Positions 35,615 through 44,764 are shown, counted from the first letter of the stretch. The stretch: 64,000 bases of DNA from Limihaloglobus sulfuriphilus (GCF_001999965.1 NZ_CP019646.1:3224001-3288000), one strand, 5' to 3'. Program-made: numbers and translations. Notes: a model not told the origin generated them from the letters alone.

Positions 35615-37419
35615 TTTACAGCCCTTTCTATCTCACGAATTATCTGGGTTACCCTCACACGCCACTGCGGAACGAACTCCACGCTGAGCGGGCTGTACTG
35701 AGACGCCTGACACGCCTCGAGTATCCGGGCGAATTCTTTTGCCTGCTCTTCCAGCCGGCACACACGGCCTATCAAATTTTCGCAGTCAACCGGAGTAACC
35801 GAGCCTGCGGACATATCAAACCTGCGTGCTATATATTCCCGCATCGCCTCGGCGAGGTGTTCTTTATCGTGTGATTTTTTAATCGCGTGATACGCCTTTG
35901 AAGCCGCGGTTTTTCTTAGCCTTTGTTTTTTCCGGTCTTCGCCGGCAGAGAAAAGCCTGCGGATAAACGCGGCCGCCGCCAGCAGTGTCGGCAGCGCCCA
36001 GAGCAGCACAAACGCCGGCTGGAAAACCGCCGCCGCAATGGAGAACCGGTAATCCTCGAGCAGCCGGCTGCCTTCGTAGTTGGCGGCGATACCCTGTTTC
36101 TGAACGACAACATCATGCGTTTGCGGCGATACACTGCCGCCTTCAATATCGGAAAGCGTCAGCTCTTTTGTCGGCGAAACCTCTAAGGGTATCGCATCAC
36201 TGTAAACCGTTATATACTCACCCCTGTCAACGTCGAAGTAGCTCAGCGGTATCGGCGGTATCTCGGTTACCTCCTCGGATTTTGCCCTGATAGTGGTGGT
36301 AAACGTCCGTGTGCCGGTACCGTCTTCTGATGCGGGTGTATCGCTGGAGATTATAAAGTCATCCTCGAAACCGTTAACAATCTCCGGATCAGGGCATTGC
36401 ACGGGACTGAGCAGAGAGCCGGTTATCCCGATTGTCAGGGTGATAGGATCGCCGACCTTGACCTGTACCGGCTGTGCGGAAGCGGATATGCTGTATCTGC
36501 CTATCAGGCCGTAATAGCCGGCCGGTTTGCCGCTCTGGGGCAGCGGCCGTACCTCAAGGGTCAGCGGCTCTGAGCCGGCAGTGAAAAGCCGGTATTCCTG
36601 GCCCCAGAAATCGCGAAGCAGAGATCTCGGAGTGCGTGAGGACTGTACCGCGACGTTTACGTTTACGGATACCGGCGATAGCTCAAACGTGCCCGCCGCC
36701 TGCGGCAGAACCATCTTCGAAAAAGAGATTTCGACAAATTCTTCTCCATTGCGTCTTACGCCGCGCTGCTCAACGCCGGCGGTGATGCCGCTTGCTTTTA
36801 TTATTTTATCTCCGGCGTTTTTGCCTTCCGGGTCATCTACCAGAAAATCATTATCAGTAAACAGAGGCACATTGAATTCATAGTCTCCCACAGCGCGGGC
36901 GATATCGGCGCGGACATACCATTTAACGGTGGCCTGCACCGGCTGGCCGACATAACAGCTCTGCTCCGAAAGCTCCCACTCGACAGCCAGTCCGTCCGAG
37001 CGGGCGGGGCGCTGCACAACTATATCAATACTGTTGGAGGTGTACTCTTTGCCGTCAACGGTTACGGTTACCGGCGGCAGTGTAAATGTTCCGCTTTTCG
37101 ATGCGGTCAGCCTGTAGCCGTAGAGATAGCGTTTTATGACACGGTCAGTGCGTTTGCCGTTTATGATTGTTGTTGATCTCTGCGAGACGTCTCTCTGGTT
37201 TGTCAGCTGCGGCGAATATTCCGCAAGCGGTGTTACGTCGATCGAATCGGCGCTGCTGCTTCCGTCAATATAAACAAAATAGTCAAACCCCACGCCCTGG
37301 TATATCGGCGTGTTATCCTGCACCTTGGCATAGACTTCGATGCCGCTCGCCGCGGAGACGCACATCAGCGTCAAAATCGCCGCCAGAAATATCCGTGTAA
37401 AAACAGAGTCCGCCATCAC
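35611..37419 (-). CDS. batD: BatD-family protein (aerotolerance operon)
   Basis: A 602-residue protein with a signal peptide (FLAAILTLMCVSAASG). Repeated beta-sandwich domains are typical of BatD: VYAKVQDNTPIYQGVGFDYFVYIDG; GYRLTASKSGTFTLPPVTVTVDGK; VQVKVGDPITLTIGITGS; and IPPIPLSYFDVDRGEYITV. One membrane helix lies near residue 460-480 (FVLLWALPTLLAAAAFIRRLF), followed by a cytoplasmic helical tail. The domain set is thought to sit in the periplasm with the VWA proteins BatA and BatB. It overlaps both neighbours by 4 bases, so the whole set is translationally coupled. Confidence 0.88.
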   Translation of the reverse strand: MMADSVFTRIFLAAILTLMCVSAASGIEVYAKVQDNTPIYQGVGFDYFVYIDGSSSADSIDVTPLAEYSPQLTNQRDVSQRSTTIINGKRTDRVIKRYLYGYRLTASKSGTFTLPPVTVTVDGKEYTSNSIDIVVQRPARSDGLAVEWELSEQSCYVGQPVQATVKWYVRADIARAVGDYEFNVPLFTDNDFLVDDPEGKNAGDKIIKASGITAGVEQRGVRRNGEEFVEISFSKMVLPQAAGTFELSPVSVNVNVAVQSSRTPRSLLRDFWGQEYRLFTAGSEPLTLEVRPLPQSGKPAGYYGLIGRYSISASAQPVQVKVGDPITLTIGITGSLLSPVQCPDPEIVNGFEDDFIISSDTPASEDGTGTRTFTTTIRAKSEEVTEIPPIPLSYFDVDRGEYITVYSDAIPLEVSPTKELTLSDIEGGSVSPQTHDVVVQKQGIAANYEGSRLLEDYRFSIAAAVFQPAFVLLWALPTLLAAAAFIRRLFSAGEDRKKQRLRKTAASKAYHAIKKSHDKEHLAEAMREYIARRFDMSAGSVTPVDCENLIGRVCRLEEQAKEFARILEACQASQYSPLSVEFVPQWRVRVTQIIREIERAVK

Positions 37420-38507
37420 CAGTCCTTCTCCACAGGTTTGTACTCTCCGATCATTCGAACCCGCTGGGAGCGGTTTTCACGTTCCTTGTTTATGATGTCT
37501 TCCGGCTCGGCGTGCTGCGGCTGGCCGTTCTGCTCTTGCTGTTGATCCTGCTGCGGCTGCCGTGGCTGCTGACTCTGTTCGTCCTGCTCCTGCGGCTGCC
37601 GGTCTTCCTGCTGTTGGCCGTCCTGCTTCTCGCCCTGTTCTTCTCCGTCTTCGCCGAGCTTTTTCAACGCCTCGGAAAGTTCATCGGCCGCCTGCTGCTG
37701 TGACTGTTTTGCCTGCTGCTGTTTCTCCGGCTCTTCGCTTTCCATCTGCTCACGCGCCTGCTGTTGTTTCTCGGCGGCCTTTTCCACGTCTTTGGCTGCA
37801 TCCTGCATCTGCTGGTCGTTGTACTTCTCGGCGTGTTCTTTCATCTGATCCAGCGTCTGCTGCGTATCTTCGGAGAGCTGCTGCTGCTGTTCTTTGCTCT
37901 GCTGCTCAGACGGGTCCTGCCCGCTGAGCTGCTGTTGTTTCTGCTGCTGGTTTTCGAGCTGATCCTGGATATCCTGTTTGGACTGCTGCTGCTTTTGCTG
38001 CTGCTGTTTCTGCTGTTCAAGCATCTTTCGCAGCATCTCCTGTTTGACTCTGGCAAGCTCAATATTGCGGGCGGTCTGTGATTTGTCATCTGTGAAACGG
38101 GCTGAATCGCGAAGAGTCGAGATGCAGCTGTCAAGGTCGCTGATCGCCGCCTCGGGGTCCTCTTTGGTTTTCTGCGAGGAAAGCTCATAATATGCCCGGG
38201 CGAGATTGCTGCGGATATCATGTTTTAGTTTTCCGCTCTGGTCTCCTGCCAGCGAGAGCGCCTGTAGATATGCGTTTACAGCGTCTTCGAGCCGGCCTTC
38301 TTTGAGGCGGGCATTTGCGAGGTTGTACGCCGCGACGGCAGATTCAGACTCCGCCGCCTGCTCATACAGCTCTGCCGCGCCGGGGTAATCCTGCTGGGCG
38401 TAGAGCCGGTTGCCCTCGTTTACAAGACTCCTGGGCGATTGCGCAAAACACACGCCCGCCGCCGCAGTCAGTATCATTATATATAAAGTTTTATTTTTCT
38501 TAGACAT
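37416..38507 (-). CDS. batC: BatC-like TPR protein with glutamine-rich region
   Basis: A 363-residue exported protein. After a signal peptide (IMILTAAAGVCFA) come TPR helices at about 22-110 (LVNEGNRLYAQQDYPGAAELYEQAAESESAVAAYNLANARLKEGRLEDAVNAYLQAL). The segment from about 170 to 345 is strongly biased to Gln, Glu, Lys and Asp (runs such as KQQQQKQQQSK and QEQDEQSQQPRQPQQDQQQ). That tail is low complexity, probably disordered, and prone to length change by CAG/CTG slippage. The TPR half matches BatC. It lies 23 bases downstream of batB and overlaps batD by 4. Confidence 0.82.
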   Translation of the reverse strand: MSKKNKTLYIMILTAAAGVCFAQSPRSLVNEGNRLYAQQDYPGAAELYEQAAESESAVAAYNLANARLKEGRLEDAVNAYLQALSLAGDQSGKLKHDIRSNLARAYYELSSQKTKEDPEAAISDLDSCISTLRDSARFTDDKSQTARNIELARVKQEMLRKMLEQQKQQQQKQQQSKQDIQDQLENQQQKQQQLSGQDPSEQQSKEQQQQLSEDTQQTLDQMKEHAEKYNDQQMQDAAKDVEKAAEKQQQAREQMESEEPEKQQQAKQSQQQAADELSEALKKLGEDGEEQGEKQDGQQQEDRQPQEQDEQSQQPRQPQQDQQQEQNGQPQHAEPEDIINKERENRSQRVRMIGEYKPVEKDW

Positions 38508-38530
38508 ACCAGAAAACAGTATAACAAAGC

Positions 38531-39553
38531 CTAATAATTGTTCAAGTTTCTGCGCCGGGCATCGCTGATCACGGTATCTGCCGCGAGCACCAGAAACGCC
38601 AGCACCAGAAATATCTGGAATTTTTCTTCGTATTCCATTCTAACCTCTTCTTCGAGCTGCCGCCGGCCCGAGCCTGAGGCGATTCCGTAATACATCTGCC
38701 CCAGATCAAACGTTCCCGTCTCCACCGGCAGGTAAACACCGCCGGCACTGGCCAGGGCGGTCTTTCTCAGGGTTTCGGAATCGAGTTTTGTACGCACGGT
38801 TTCGCCGTTGTGTTCGAGGTAGCGTTTCCGCCCATTCTCATCGACTACCGGTATCGGCGCTCCGTTTACCGGATCGCCCAGTCCAACCGCTATTATCCGC
38901 ACGCCCTCCGCGGCGGCGGCTTCGGCGGCCTCTACCGGCAGGCTCTCTTCCAGGTCTCCGCCGTCGGTGATGAGTATTATATCCCTGTAATCACGGGGCG
39001 TATTCTCGAAGACCTCGTTGGCGGCCTTGCGGATCGCGTCGCCTACGTTTGTGCCGCCGCGGAATACGCTCTCGGGGCCGAGTTCATCGAGTGCCATACG
39101 TAAAAACGAATAATCCCTTGTCAAAGGGCATTTTACAGAAGCGCTGCCGGCAAATGTTACCAGTGCCACCCTGTCGCCCTCAAGCCGCACGATCAAATCT
39201 TTTATAGCTATCTTTGCCCGCTCAAGCCGGTTTGGCTTGATATCCTCTGCCAGCATTGACCGCGACACGTCCAGCAGTATCACGACATCCCTGCCCAGCT
39301 GGGGGATCATTCGCGGCGTCGGGTTCCACCGCGGGCGGGTCATAGCGACAACTATCAGCACAAAAGCCAGTACAGCAAGCACCGCCTTGAGTGCTCTTCG
39401 GGCAGGGTTTATCTCTGCGTTTAGATGTGCCAGCATCGGGGCTTTTGCAAACCGCCTCAGCAGCCGTCGCCGCCGCCACGCCGCCCAGGCGAAAACCGGC
39501 AGGATAACAGCCGGCACTATAAACAGAAGCATTAGATATTTGTCGTTTACCAT
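38531..39553 (-). CDS. batB: BatB-like von Willebrand factor A protein
   Basis: A 340-residue protein with an N-terminal membrane hairpin (LMLLFIVPAVILPVFAWAAW; ALKAVLAVLAFVLIVVAM) and a VWA domain from about residue 85. The metal-ion site DVSRS in VVILLDVSRSMLAEDI is the DxSxS of MIDAS, and RGGTNVGDAIRKA holds the Thr. A final membrane helix (FQIFLVLAFLVLAADTVI) closes the protein. The VWA domain faces the periplasm. Its ATG shares bases with the stop of batA (TAATG-type junction), showing tight coupling. BatA and BatB are thought to form a complex supporting tolerance of oxygen or envelope stress. Confidence 0.9.
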   Translation of the reverse strand: MVNDKYLMLLFIVPAVILPVFAWAAWRRRRLLRRFAKAPMLAHLNAEINPARRALKAVLAVLAFVLIVVAMTRPRWNPTPRMIPQLGRDVVILLDVSRSMLAEDIKPNRLERAKIAIKDLIVRLEGDRVALVTFAGSASVKCPLTRDYSFLRMALDELGPESVFRGGTNVGDAIRKAANEVFENTPRDYRDIILITDGGDLEESLPVEAAEAAAAEGVRIIAVGLGDPVNGAPIPVVDENGRKRYLEHNGETVRTKLDSETLRKTALASAGGVYLPVETGTFDLGQMYYGIASGSGRRQLEEEVRMEYEEKFQIFLVLAFLVLAADTVISDARRRNLNNY

Positions 39554-40617
39554 TACGGGCTCTTCCTCAATACCGTATTGCTTAGAATTATCTCCGCCAG
39601 CAGAACCGCCAGCGCCGCGGCCGCCCAGGGCAGGAACTTCTCGTTGTAATCGTTGTATTCGAGGCTTTTTATCTCGCTTTTTTCCAGCTCGCCGATACGC
39701 TCATAAACCGCCTTGAGCTGTTCCGCGTCGTCGGCGCGTGCGTAGAAGCCGCCGGTTTCCTGGGCGATTGAATTGAGCAGGGTCTCGTCAAGCTGCGCAG
39801 CGCCGGGGATAGTGAACTGGTCCATAACCCGCACCGAGCCGGAGCCGATACCGATGGCGTAAATCTTGATGCCCCAGTCGGCGGCCATCTCGGCGGCTTC
39901 CTGCGGGCTGATCTGGCCCTGGTTGTTTATGCCGTCTGTCAGCAGGACAATCGCCTTGCTCTTTATCGTAAACTCCGGCGGTGTATGGGAATCCGTTCCG
40001 CTCTGCTCGGCGTTGGCTTTGTTAATTTCCTGCTCGGCGGAATGGAGCCTCGCCGCGGCAAGTGCTATCGCCTCGCCGATTGCCGTGCCGTCTTCGCTTC
40101 GCAGCCGAACCGTGTTGGTCTGTTTTAAAAACTCAACCAGAATTGAATGGTTTCGCACCAGCGGGCAGACAGTATCGGGATAACGGGCAAAGGTTACCAG
40201 TCCCAGCAGATCGCCGCTGCCCGCCTCGAGCCCGTCCGTTCTGGAGGTTATGAAATCTTCTAACACCAGTTTTACCGCTTCAAATCGGGAGAGCTCCTCG
40301 CCCTTGTAGATCATCTTTTCGTTCATACTGCCCGAGCGGTCAACGACAAGCTCCATCGCCACGCCGTCAATCGATATGTTCGAAATGCTCACCCCTTCAC
40401 GCGGCCCGGCAGCGGCAACAACCAGCAGTGCCAGGCAGAGCGCCCGCAATACCGCCGGCAGCGGCATCAGCCTGGAGCGGAGTGATTGGGGGATCCGGTC
40501 AAACACTCCCAGCCATGAAAACCTCAGTCCCGCGCGGCGAATCCTTGTGCGAAACAGAAATACTGCCGCGACAATCAGGAGAAGCCCAAACGCTAACGGT
40601 GAATGAAACTCTATCAT
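39553..40617 (-). CDS. batA: BatA-like von Willebrand factor A protein
   Basis: A 354-residue protein. N-terminal membrane helices are LAFGLLLIVAAVFLF and LRALCLALLVVAAAG. The VWA domain has MIDAS DRSGS in MELVVDRSGSMNEKM and DGTAIGEAIALAAARL, and LLTDGINNQG is the conserved second Asp. A C-terminal helix (AAAALAVLLAEIILSNTV) anchors it again. It opens with MIEFHSPLAF, the common BatA start. It is the paralogue of the next gene downstream and overlaps the upstream BatD-like gene by 4 bases. Confidence 0.9.
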   Translation of the reverse strand: MIEFHSPLAFGLLLIVAAVFLFRTRIRRAGLRFSWLGVFDRIPQSLRSRLMPLPAVLRALCLALLVVAAAGPREGVSISNISIDGVAMELVVDRSGSMNEKMIYKGEELSRFEAVKLVLEDFITSRTDGLEAGSGDLLGLVTFARYPDTVCPLVRNHSILVEFLKQTNTVRLRSEDGTAIGEAIALAAARLHSAEQEINKANAEQSGTDSHTPPEFTIKSKAIVLLTDGINNQGQISPQEAAEMAADWGIKIYAIGIGSGSVRVMDQFTIPGAAQLDETLLNSIAQETGGFYARADDAEQLKAVYERIGELEKSEIKSLEYNDYNEKFLPWAAAALAVLLAEIILSNTVLRKSP

Positions 40618-41639
40618 GCCGCCTCCTCCACAACTTCGTCGAATATCCGGGCCTGAGCCTCAGTTATCTGGCGCTCGGCATCGGCGGTCTTGTTGGCAAA
40701 CTCCTCGAGCAGGCTGCCGATATAGCGGATCTGCTCTTCGTCGGGCACGTAGCGGGCGAACTTGACCATGTCGCACTGCTCCATGAAATATTTCAGATCG
40801 CCCTTTGTCGCCGTATCGAGATCACTCGAATCGCGGAGGCTCTCGAGAAACTCCTCCGTTGTCATGTCGCGGGCACGCAGGTTAAACCGGTACTCTATAT
40901 AATAACGCAGAAGATTGCACACCGTCTGGTAGTACAGCTCATACTTGCCCCGCGAGGGCAGGTCAAGCCGGTTGAGCCTGACAACCGCGCTGTTGATCGT
41001 GTAATTTAGCGATACATATCTGATACGCCTGTCGCGCCGGCGTTTCCACCTTATCAGCAGATACACTATCGCCGCAGCGAGGATTATCCCGCCGGCAGCG
41101 GCCGCGGCTATGATGCGTTTATCGAACGGTATCGCGGCGACATCACGGACTTGCAGGCTCTCGTCTATCAGAGGATCGACGCCTTCAGTTTTGATAAGCT
41201 CGATATCTTCCTGCGTAAGTGCCGACACGACCGATACCTGTATCGGCTCAAGCTCCAGCTCGTTATCGCTGCCGGTGATTTTGACGGTGATCCCTTCCAG
41301 AACCGCCTCGCCGGCAGAGAGCGGCGCAAAACCGATTGAGTATGTCTTTACGATCATCTCGCCCTTAACCCGAGAACCGGATTGGCCGGGCTGTTCCACC
41401 AGGTCAAAATCAGCATCGTCCGGCTCATACGTTATCTCGGCATCAAACGTCTGCGGGGAGGTTACGGTTATTTTCAGCCGGTAAACATCGGCAAGGCTTA
41501 TCTGCTCATCGCTGCCAGAAACCGTCAGCGCAGCATCGCCAAGCCGGTATTGCCGCTCGTAAGCGAAAACCGACATCGCCGCGAAAAATACTATTATGTA
41601 AAATCGTTTTTTCAGCAAAATGTTTTTTCGCGGATTCAA
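40614..41639 (-). CDS. BatD/DUF4381-like membrane protein, start altered by IS30 insertion
   Basis: A 341-residue protein: signal peptide (FYIIVFFAAMSVFA), a beta domain (VYRLKITVTSPQTFDAEITYEP), one membrane helix near residue 177-197 (IIAAAAAGGIILAAAIVYLLIRW), and a helical cytoplasmic part with LYYQTVCNLLRYYIEYRFNLRARDMTTEEFL, as in DUF4381/BatD-type proteins. The open frame's first codon (TTG, 41639-41637) lies inside the terminal repeat of the IS30 element. GGGAG next to it also belongs to the element. Another possible start is TTG at 41618-41616 (LLKKRFYII), outside the IS. The original start and leader were probably displaced. First gene of batA-E and coupled to batA. Confidence 0.75.
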   Translation of the reverse strand: MNPRKNILLKKRFYIIVFFAAMSVFAYERQYRLGDAALTVSGSDEQISLADVYRLKITVTSPQTFDAEITYEPDDADFDLVEQPGQSGSRVKGEMIVKTYSIGFAPLSAGEAVLEGITVKITGSDNELELEPIQVSVVSALTQEDIELIKTEGVDPLIDESLQVRDVAAIPFDKRIIAAAAAGGIILAAAIVYLLIRWKRRRDRRIRYVSLNYTINSAVVRLNRLDLPSRGKYELYYQTVCNLLRYYIEYRFNLRARDMTTEEFLESLRDSSDLDTATKGDLKYFMEQCDMVKFARYVPDEEQIRYIGSLLEEFANKTADAERQITEAQARIFDEVVEEAA

Positions 41640-42747
41640 CTCCCAAGTGCAATTAAGTTAAATCCTGTTTTGTTATCCTGTTAGTTTTTTCCTCTTATAG
41701 AATACTTCATTTGGGGTTAAAAATCCAAGAGATTTTCTGGGTCGATTATTCAGTCGATTCATTATGTGCTCAATCTTCTGATTGGTCAGCATTCGGATGT
41801 CACTTCCTTTTGGTACATACTGACGGATCAAGCCATTGGTATTCTCATTCAAGCCCCGCTGCCATGCACTGTAGGGATCGGCAAAGAAGACCTTAATTTT
41901 AAGGTTATGGGCAATAGATTCATGGTTTGAAAATTCTTTGCCATTGTCCACTGTCAGTGTATAGGTTCGTCGGGGCAGCGTGCCGATCAGGGCGATAATG
42001 GTCCGTTCAACCGCTTCGGCGGTATAACGATCTACCTTACCGATCAGCGTCAGCTTGCTTTTGCGGTCAACCAGGGTTACCAGGGCTCCCTGATGGTTTT
42101 TCCCCACGACGGTGTCGCCTTCCCAGTCCCCGATGCGGTTTTTTCTCTCTACAACCGGTGGGCGTTTTTCGATACCAACCCTGTTTTTGATCGTTCCACG
42201 CCGGTCCCGGCTGTTTCTTCGTTTTCTTCTTTGTTTGGTCCCGGCAATCCGCAGATGGGTATACAGGGTTTCTCCCCGGGCTTTATCCTGCCAAATGTGC
42301 TGGTAAATCCGCTCATGACTGACGGCCGGCCCCTGCCAGTGGGGATCGGTTTTCATGCGTTTTGCGATCTGCTCCGGCGAATGTTGCTGCCGGAGGCGGG
42401 ATTCAATGTATTCTATCGTCTCCGGCTTCATTTTGACTGCTTTACGGGCGGCCATCCGTCGATATAAAGCCTTTTGCTGGGCCTGCTTAGGGCGATAGCC
42501 CCGCAGACCTGTATTGCGGGCCAGTTCCCTGCTGATCGTGCTGGGAGAAACGCCCAACGCCGCAGCTATTTGTTTTTGTTGATTTCCTGCTTGCTTCATG
42601 GCATATATTTCGATACGATCGTCTTCGGTGAGCTGCTTGTACGCTCTCATAAGTGTTCCTTTCGTTGAGGTCACCATAATTCAGTGAGAGAGTATACCAG
42701 CTCACCACAATTTTGGCGACTTAATTGCACTTATGAGTTGAATCCGC
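41630..42747. mobile_element. IS30-family insertion sequence
   Basis: The ends are 29-base inverted repeats starting GCGGATTCAACTC, with two mismatches (CC versus AT) before AAGTGCAATTAAGT: left 41630-41658, right 42719-42747 inverted. One intact transposase gene fills the inside. No convincing 2-3 base target duplication could be read at the T-rich flanks. The element lies between the DUF58 gene and the rest of the bat genes, and its left end reaches into the start of the BatD-like gene. Confidence 0.9.
41673..42650 (-). CDS. IS30-family transposase
   Basis: The start is set at the ATG at 42650-42648, preceded by AGGAAC, giving 325 residues (MRAYKQLTEDDRIEIYAMKQ). The N-terminal helix-turn-helix is QKQIAAALGVSPSTISRELARN. 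The DDE triad lies in GDWEGDTVVG, LTVDNGKEF and NENTNGLIRQYVPKGSD, and the C-terminal LNNRPRKSLGFLTPNEVF is the usual IS30 end. The frame is intact, so the element may be active. Confidence 0.95.
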   Translation of the reverse strand: MRAYKQLTEDDRIEIYAMKQAGNQQKQIAAALGVSPSTISRELARNTGLRGYRPKQAQQKALYRRMAARKAVKMKPETIEYIESRLRQQHSPEQIAKRMKTDPHWQGPAVSHERIYQHIWQDKARGETLYTHLRIAGTKQRRKRRNSRDRRGTIKNRVGIEKRPPVVERKNRIGDWEGDTVVGKNHQGALVTLVDRKSKLTLIGKVDRYTAEAVERTIIALIGTLPRRTYTLTVDNGKEFSNHESIAHNLKIKVFFADPYSAWQRGLNENTNGLIRQYVPKGSDIRMLTNQKIEHIMNRLNNRPRKSLGFLTPNEVFYKRKKLTG

Positions 42748-43203
42748 TTTTTTAATTATCAGACAGGATTAACAAGATTAACAGGATTTTGTTTAGTTAT
42801 TTTTAATCTTGTGTATTTAATTTTAAAATAAGAAAATCCGCAGATTACGCAGATTTTCGCTGATTATTTTCGTAGGTCGGGCTTCCAGCCCGACACATAT
42901 TAAATTCCCCCTTCTTTAGAGGGTTGCCCGAAAGACGGGGTGTTTTGCACGCTAAAGCGTGTACTCTTACTAAGTAGCTCAACCGCCCTCGGTTGACATC
43001 GAAACGGCAAGCGGGGACGCTTGCCCTACTTAGCTTCTAATTATTGGACAGGATTACAAGATAGACAAGATTGATTTTTTATTATATCTTTCTTCATGTC
43101 CTTCATGCTCTTCATGGTAAATGCAAATCTTGTTAATCATGTCTATTTGATTACTTTTAGCTCTTAACTTTTTAAATTGAGCAAATTCGTGAATTTGCTC
43201 TAC
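42748..43203 (-). repeat. Composite palindrome block, inverted orientation, copy 1 in the bat locus
   Basis: On the plus strand the modules occur in reverse order: AAATCCGCAGATTACGCAG module, GTAG-GTCGGGCT/AGCCCGAC (from 42872), CTTTAGAGG, CCCGAAAGACGGG, CACGCTAAAGCGTG, GTAG-CTCAACCG/CGGTTGA, CGGCAAGCG/CGCTTGCCCTAC, the AT-rich module, and GAGCAAATTC/GAATTTGCTCTAC (end 43203). Relative to the flanking minus-strand genes the order is the same as in the tgt and atp copies. Confidence 0.9.
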
Positions 43204-43239
43204 GCCGCGGCATTTGTCTAACCTGACCGCTCCATATTT

Positions 43240-43282
43240 CTTCACTTGTTTATCAATATTATCAGAATGTGAACAAGTGAAG
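43240..43282. repeat. Isolated 11-base inverted repeat between two composite blocks
   Basis: CTTCACTTGTT (43240-43250) and AACAAGTGAAG (43272-43282) pair perfectly over a 21-base AT-rich loop. No T-run follows on either side. It lies in the only part of 42748-43778 that is not covered by the repeat blocks, followed by ATTGCGTCATGCGATATTG, which itself recurs at 43717 and 57313. Confidence 0.7.
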
Positions 43283-43338
43283 AACGGCTCTGATTGCGTC
43301 ATGCGATATTGACTGAATCTTAACTTTTTAAACTCATC

Positions 43339-43716
43339 GTAGGTCGGGCTTCCAGCCCGACACATATTAAATTCCCCCTTCTTTAGAGGGGTGCCAGAAA
43401 GACGGGGTGTTTTGCACGCTAAAGCGTTTACTCTTACTAAGTAGCTCAACCGTCCTCGGTTGACATAGAAATGGCAAGCGGGGACGCTTGCCCTACATAA
43501 ATCTCAACTTTTTAATTATTGGACAAGATTAACAAGATAGACAAGATTGATTTTTTATTAACCATGAAGTTATTGAAGAAATTGAAGTTTTTATTATATC
43601 TTTTCTTCATGTCCTTCATGCTCTTCATGGTAAATTCAAATCATGTTAATCATGTCTATTTGATTACTTTTAGCTCTTAACTTTTTAAACTGAGCAAATT
43701 CGTGAATTTGCTCTAC
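43339..43716 (-). repeat. Composite palindrome block, inverted orientation, copy 2 in the bat locus
   Basis: A second reversed copy from GTAG-GTCGGGCT (43339) to GAATTTGCTCTAC (43716). It includes the full AT-rich inverted repeat, with CTTCATGTCCTTCATGCTC and TTCATGGTAAATTCAAATC. The remaining bases to 43778 hold the ATTGCGTCATGCGATATTG repeat and an AATTCGTAATTCGTAATTC run. Confidence 0.9.
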
Positions 43717-43778
43717 ATTGCGTCATGCGATATTGCCTGATTCTCAATTCGTAATTCGTAATTCTTTATTCCCACCTC

Positions 43779-44654
43779 TCACCTTCTGCTGTGGCGTATA
43801 TGGAAAAACTTCACAATATCATGGATATACGGTTTATCCGTCTGTACGGTTATGCAGTCGATGCCGGCGCTTCTAAATCCCGATAGCAGCTCGGCTCTTC
43901 GTTTGGCGGCGGCTGTTTCGTAGCTTTTTCTAAACCGTCTGCTGGAGGTATCGGCGAAGATCCTCTGGCCCGTCTCGGCATCTTTGAGCTCTATGATACC
44001 CGCGGCGGGCAGCTTTGCCTCTGCCGGGTCGTGTACCTCGACGGCGATCAAATCGTGTTTTCTGCCAAGCAGTGTCATATCACGCAGGTAGCCCGTCGCC
44101 ATGAAGTCCGATACCATAAATATAACCGCTTTTTTCTTGTTTGTTCGTGCCAGATGCTCGAGAGCCGCCTTGATGTTGGTTTTAACTCCCTGTTTCTTGA
44201 AGCCCAGCAGCTCGCGGATAATACGCAGTACGTGGCTGCTGCCCTTTTTTGGAGGCACGAACATCTCGACCTGATCAGTAAATATCAGCAGGCCGACCTT
44301 GTCATTGCTGCGTATCGCGGCGAACGCCAGCACCGCGCACAGCTCCGCGGCAAGCTCATTTTTACTACGCTCACCCGAGCCGAAATCACCCGAGCCGCTC
44401 AAATCAACCGCCAGGATTATCGTCAGCTCACGCTCCTCGACAAACCGTTTGATGTGAGCCCTGCCCGTACGGGCAGTTACGTTCCAGTCGATATCGCGGA
44501 TGTCATCGCCGGGGATATACTCGCGAACCTCCTCGAACTGCATACCCCGCCCGCGGAACACACTCTCGTACTGACCGGCAAACGCCGCGTTCACCGCGTG
44601 AGAAGTGTATATCTGTATCTGGCGTATTTTTGCTAATAGTTCGTGATCAAGCAT
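43779..44654 (-). CDS. DUF58 protein of the bat locus
   Basis: A 291-residue protein with the DUF58 signature VREYIPGDDIRDIDWNVTAR, followed by FVEERELTIILAVDLSGSGDFGSG, a VWA-like metal site (DxSxS). The C-terminal half has VIFMVSDFMATGYLRDM and LIAVEVHDPAEAKLP. DUF58 proteins normally sit directly downstream of a MoxR AAA ATPase at the head of bat operons. Here the upstream side is an ISAs1 element and an unrelated phosphatase, and the downstream side is two repeat blocks and an IS30, so it is cut off from both the MoxR partner and the other bat genes by mobile DNA. Confidence 0.9.
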   Translation of the reverse strand: MLDHELLAKIRQIQIYTSHAVNAAFAGQYESVFRGRGMQFEEVREYIPGDDIRDIDWNVTARTGRAHIKRFVEERELTIILAVDLSGSGDFGSGERSKNELAAELCAVLAFAAIRSNDKVGLLIFTDQVEMFVPPKKGSSHVLRIIRELLGFKKQGVKTNIKAALEHLARTNKKKAVIFMVSDFMATGYLRDMTLLGRKHDLIAVEVHDPAEAKLPAAGIIELKDAETGQRIFADTSSRRFRKSYETAAAKRRAELLSGFRSAGIDCITVQTDKPYIHDIVKFFHIRHSRR

Positions 44655-44764
44655 CGTTTAATCATCAAAAATCTGAAATTATAAATCTCAAAATCTTCCA
44701 TATTCCGTAAGAACGGTATTCTAATGGAAATGACTGATATTAAAAGAGAAAATTGTTTCCGCTT

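Noticed and set aside
42748-42760. IS30 target-site duplication
   Set aside because: The flanks are T-runs on both sides, and no 2-3 base duplication could be separated from chance.
43054-43449. 131-codon minus-strand open frame
   Set aside because: It lies wholly in the composite palindromes. Its translation (YHEEHEGHEE, ACKTPRLSGTPL) reappears at other blocks only because the DNA repeats do.
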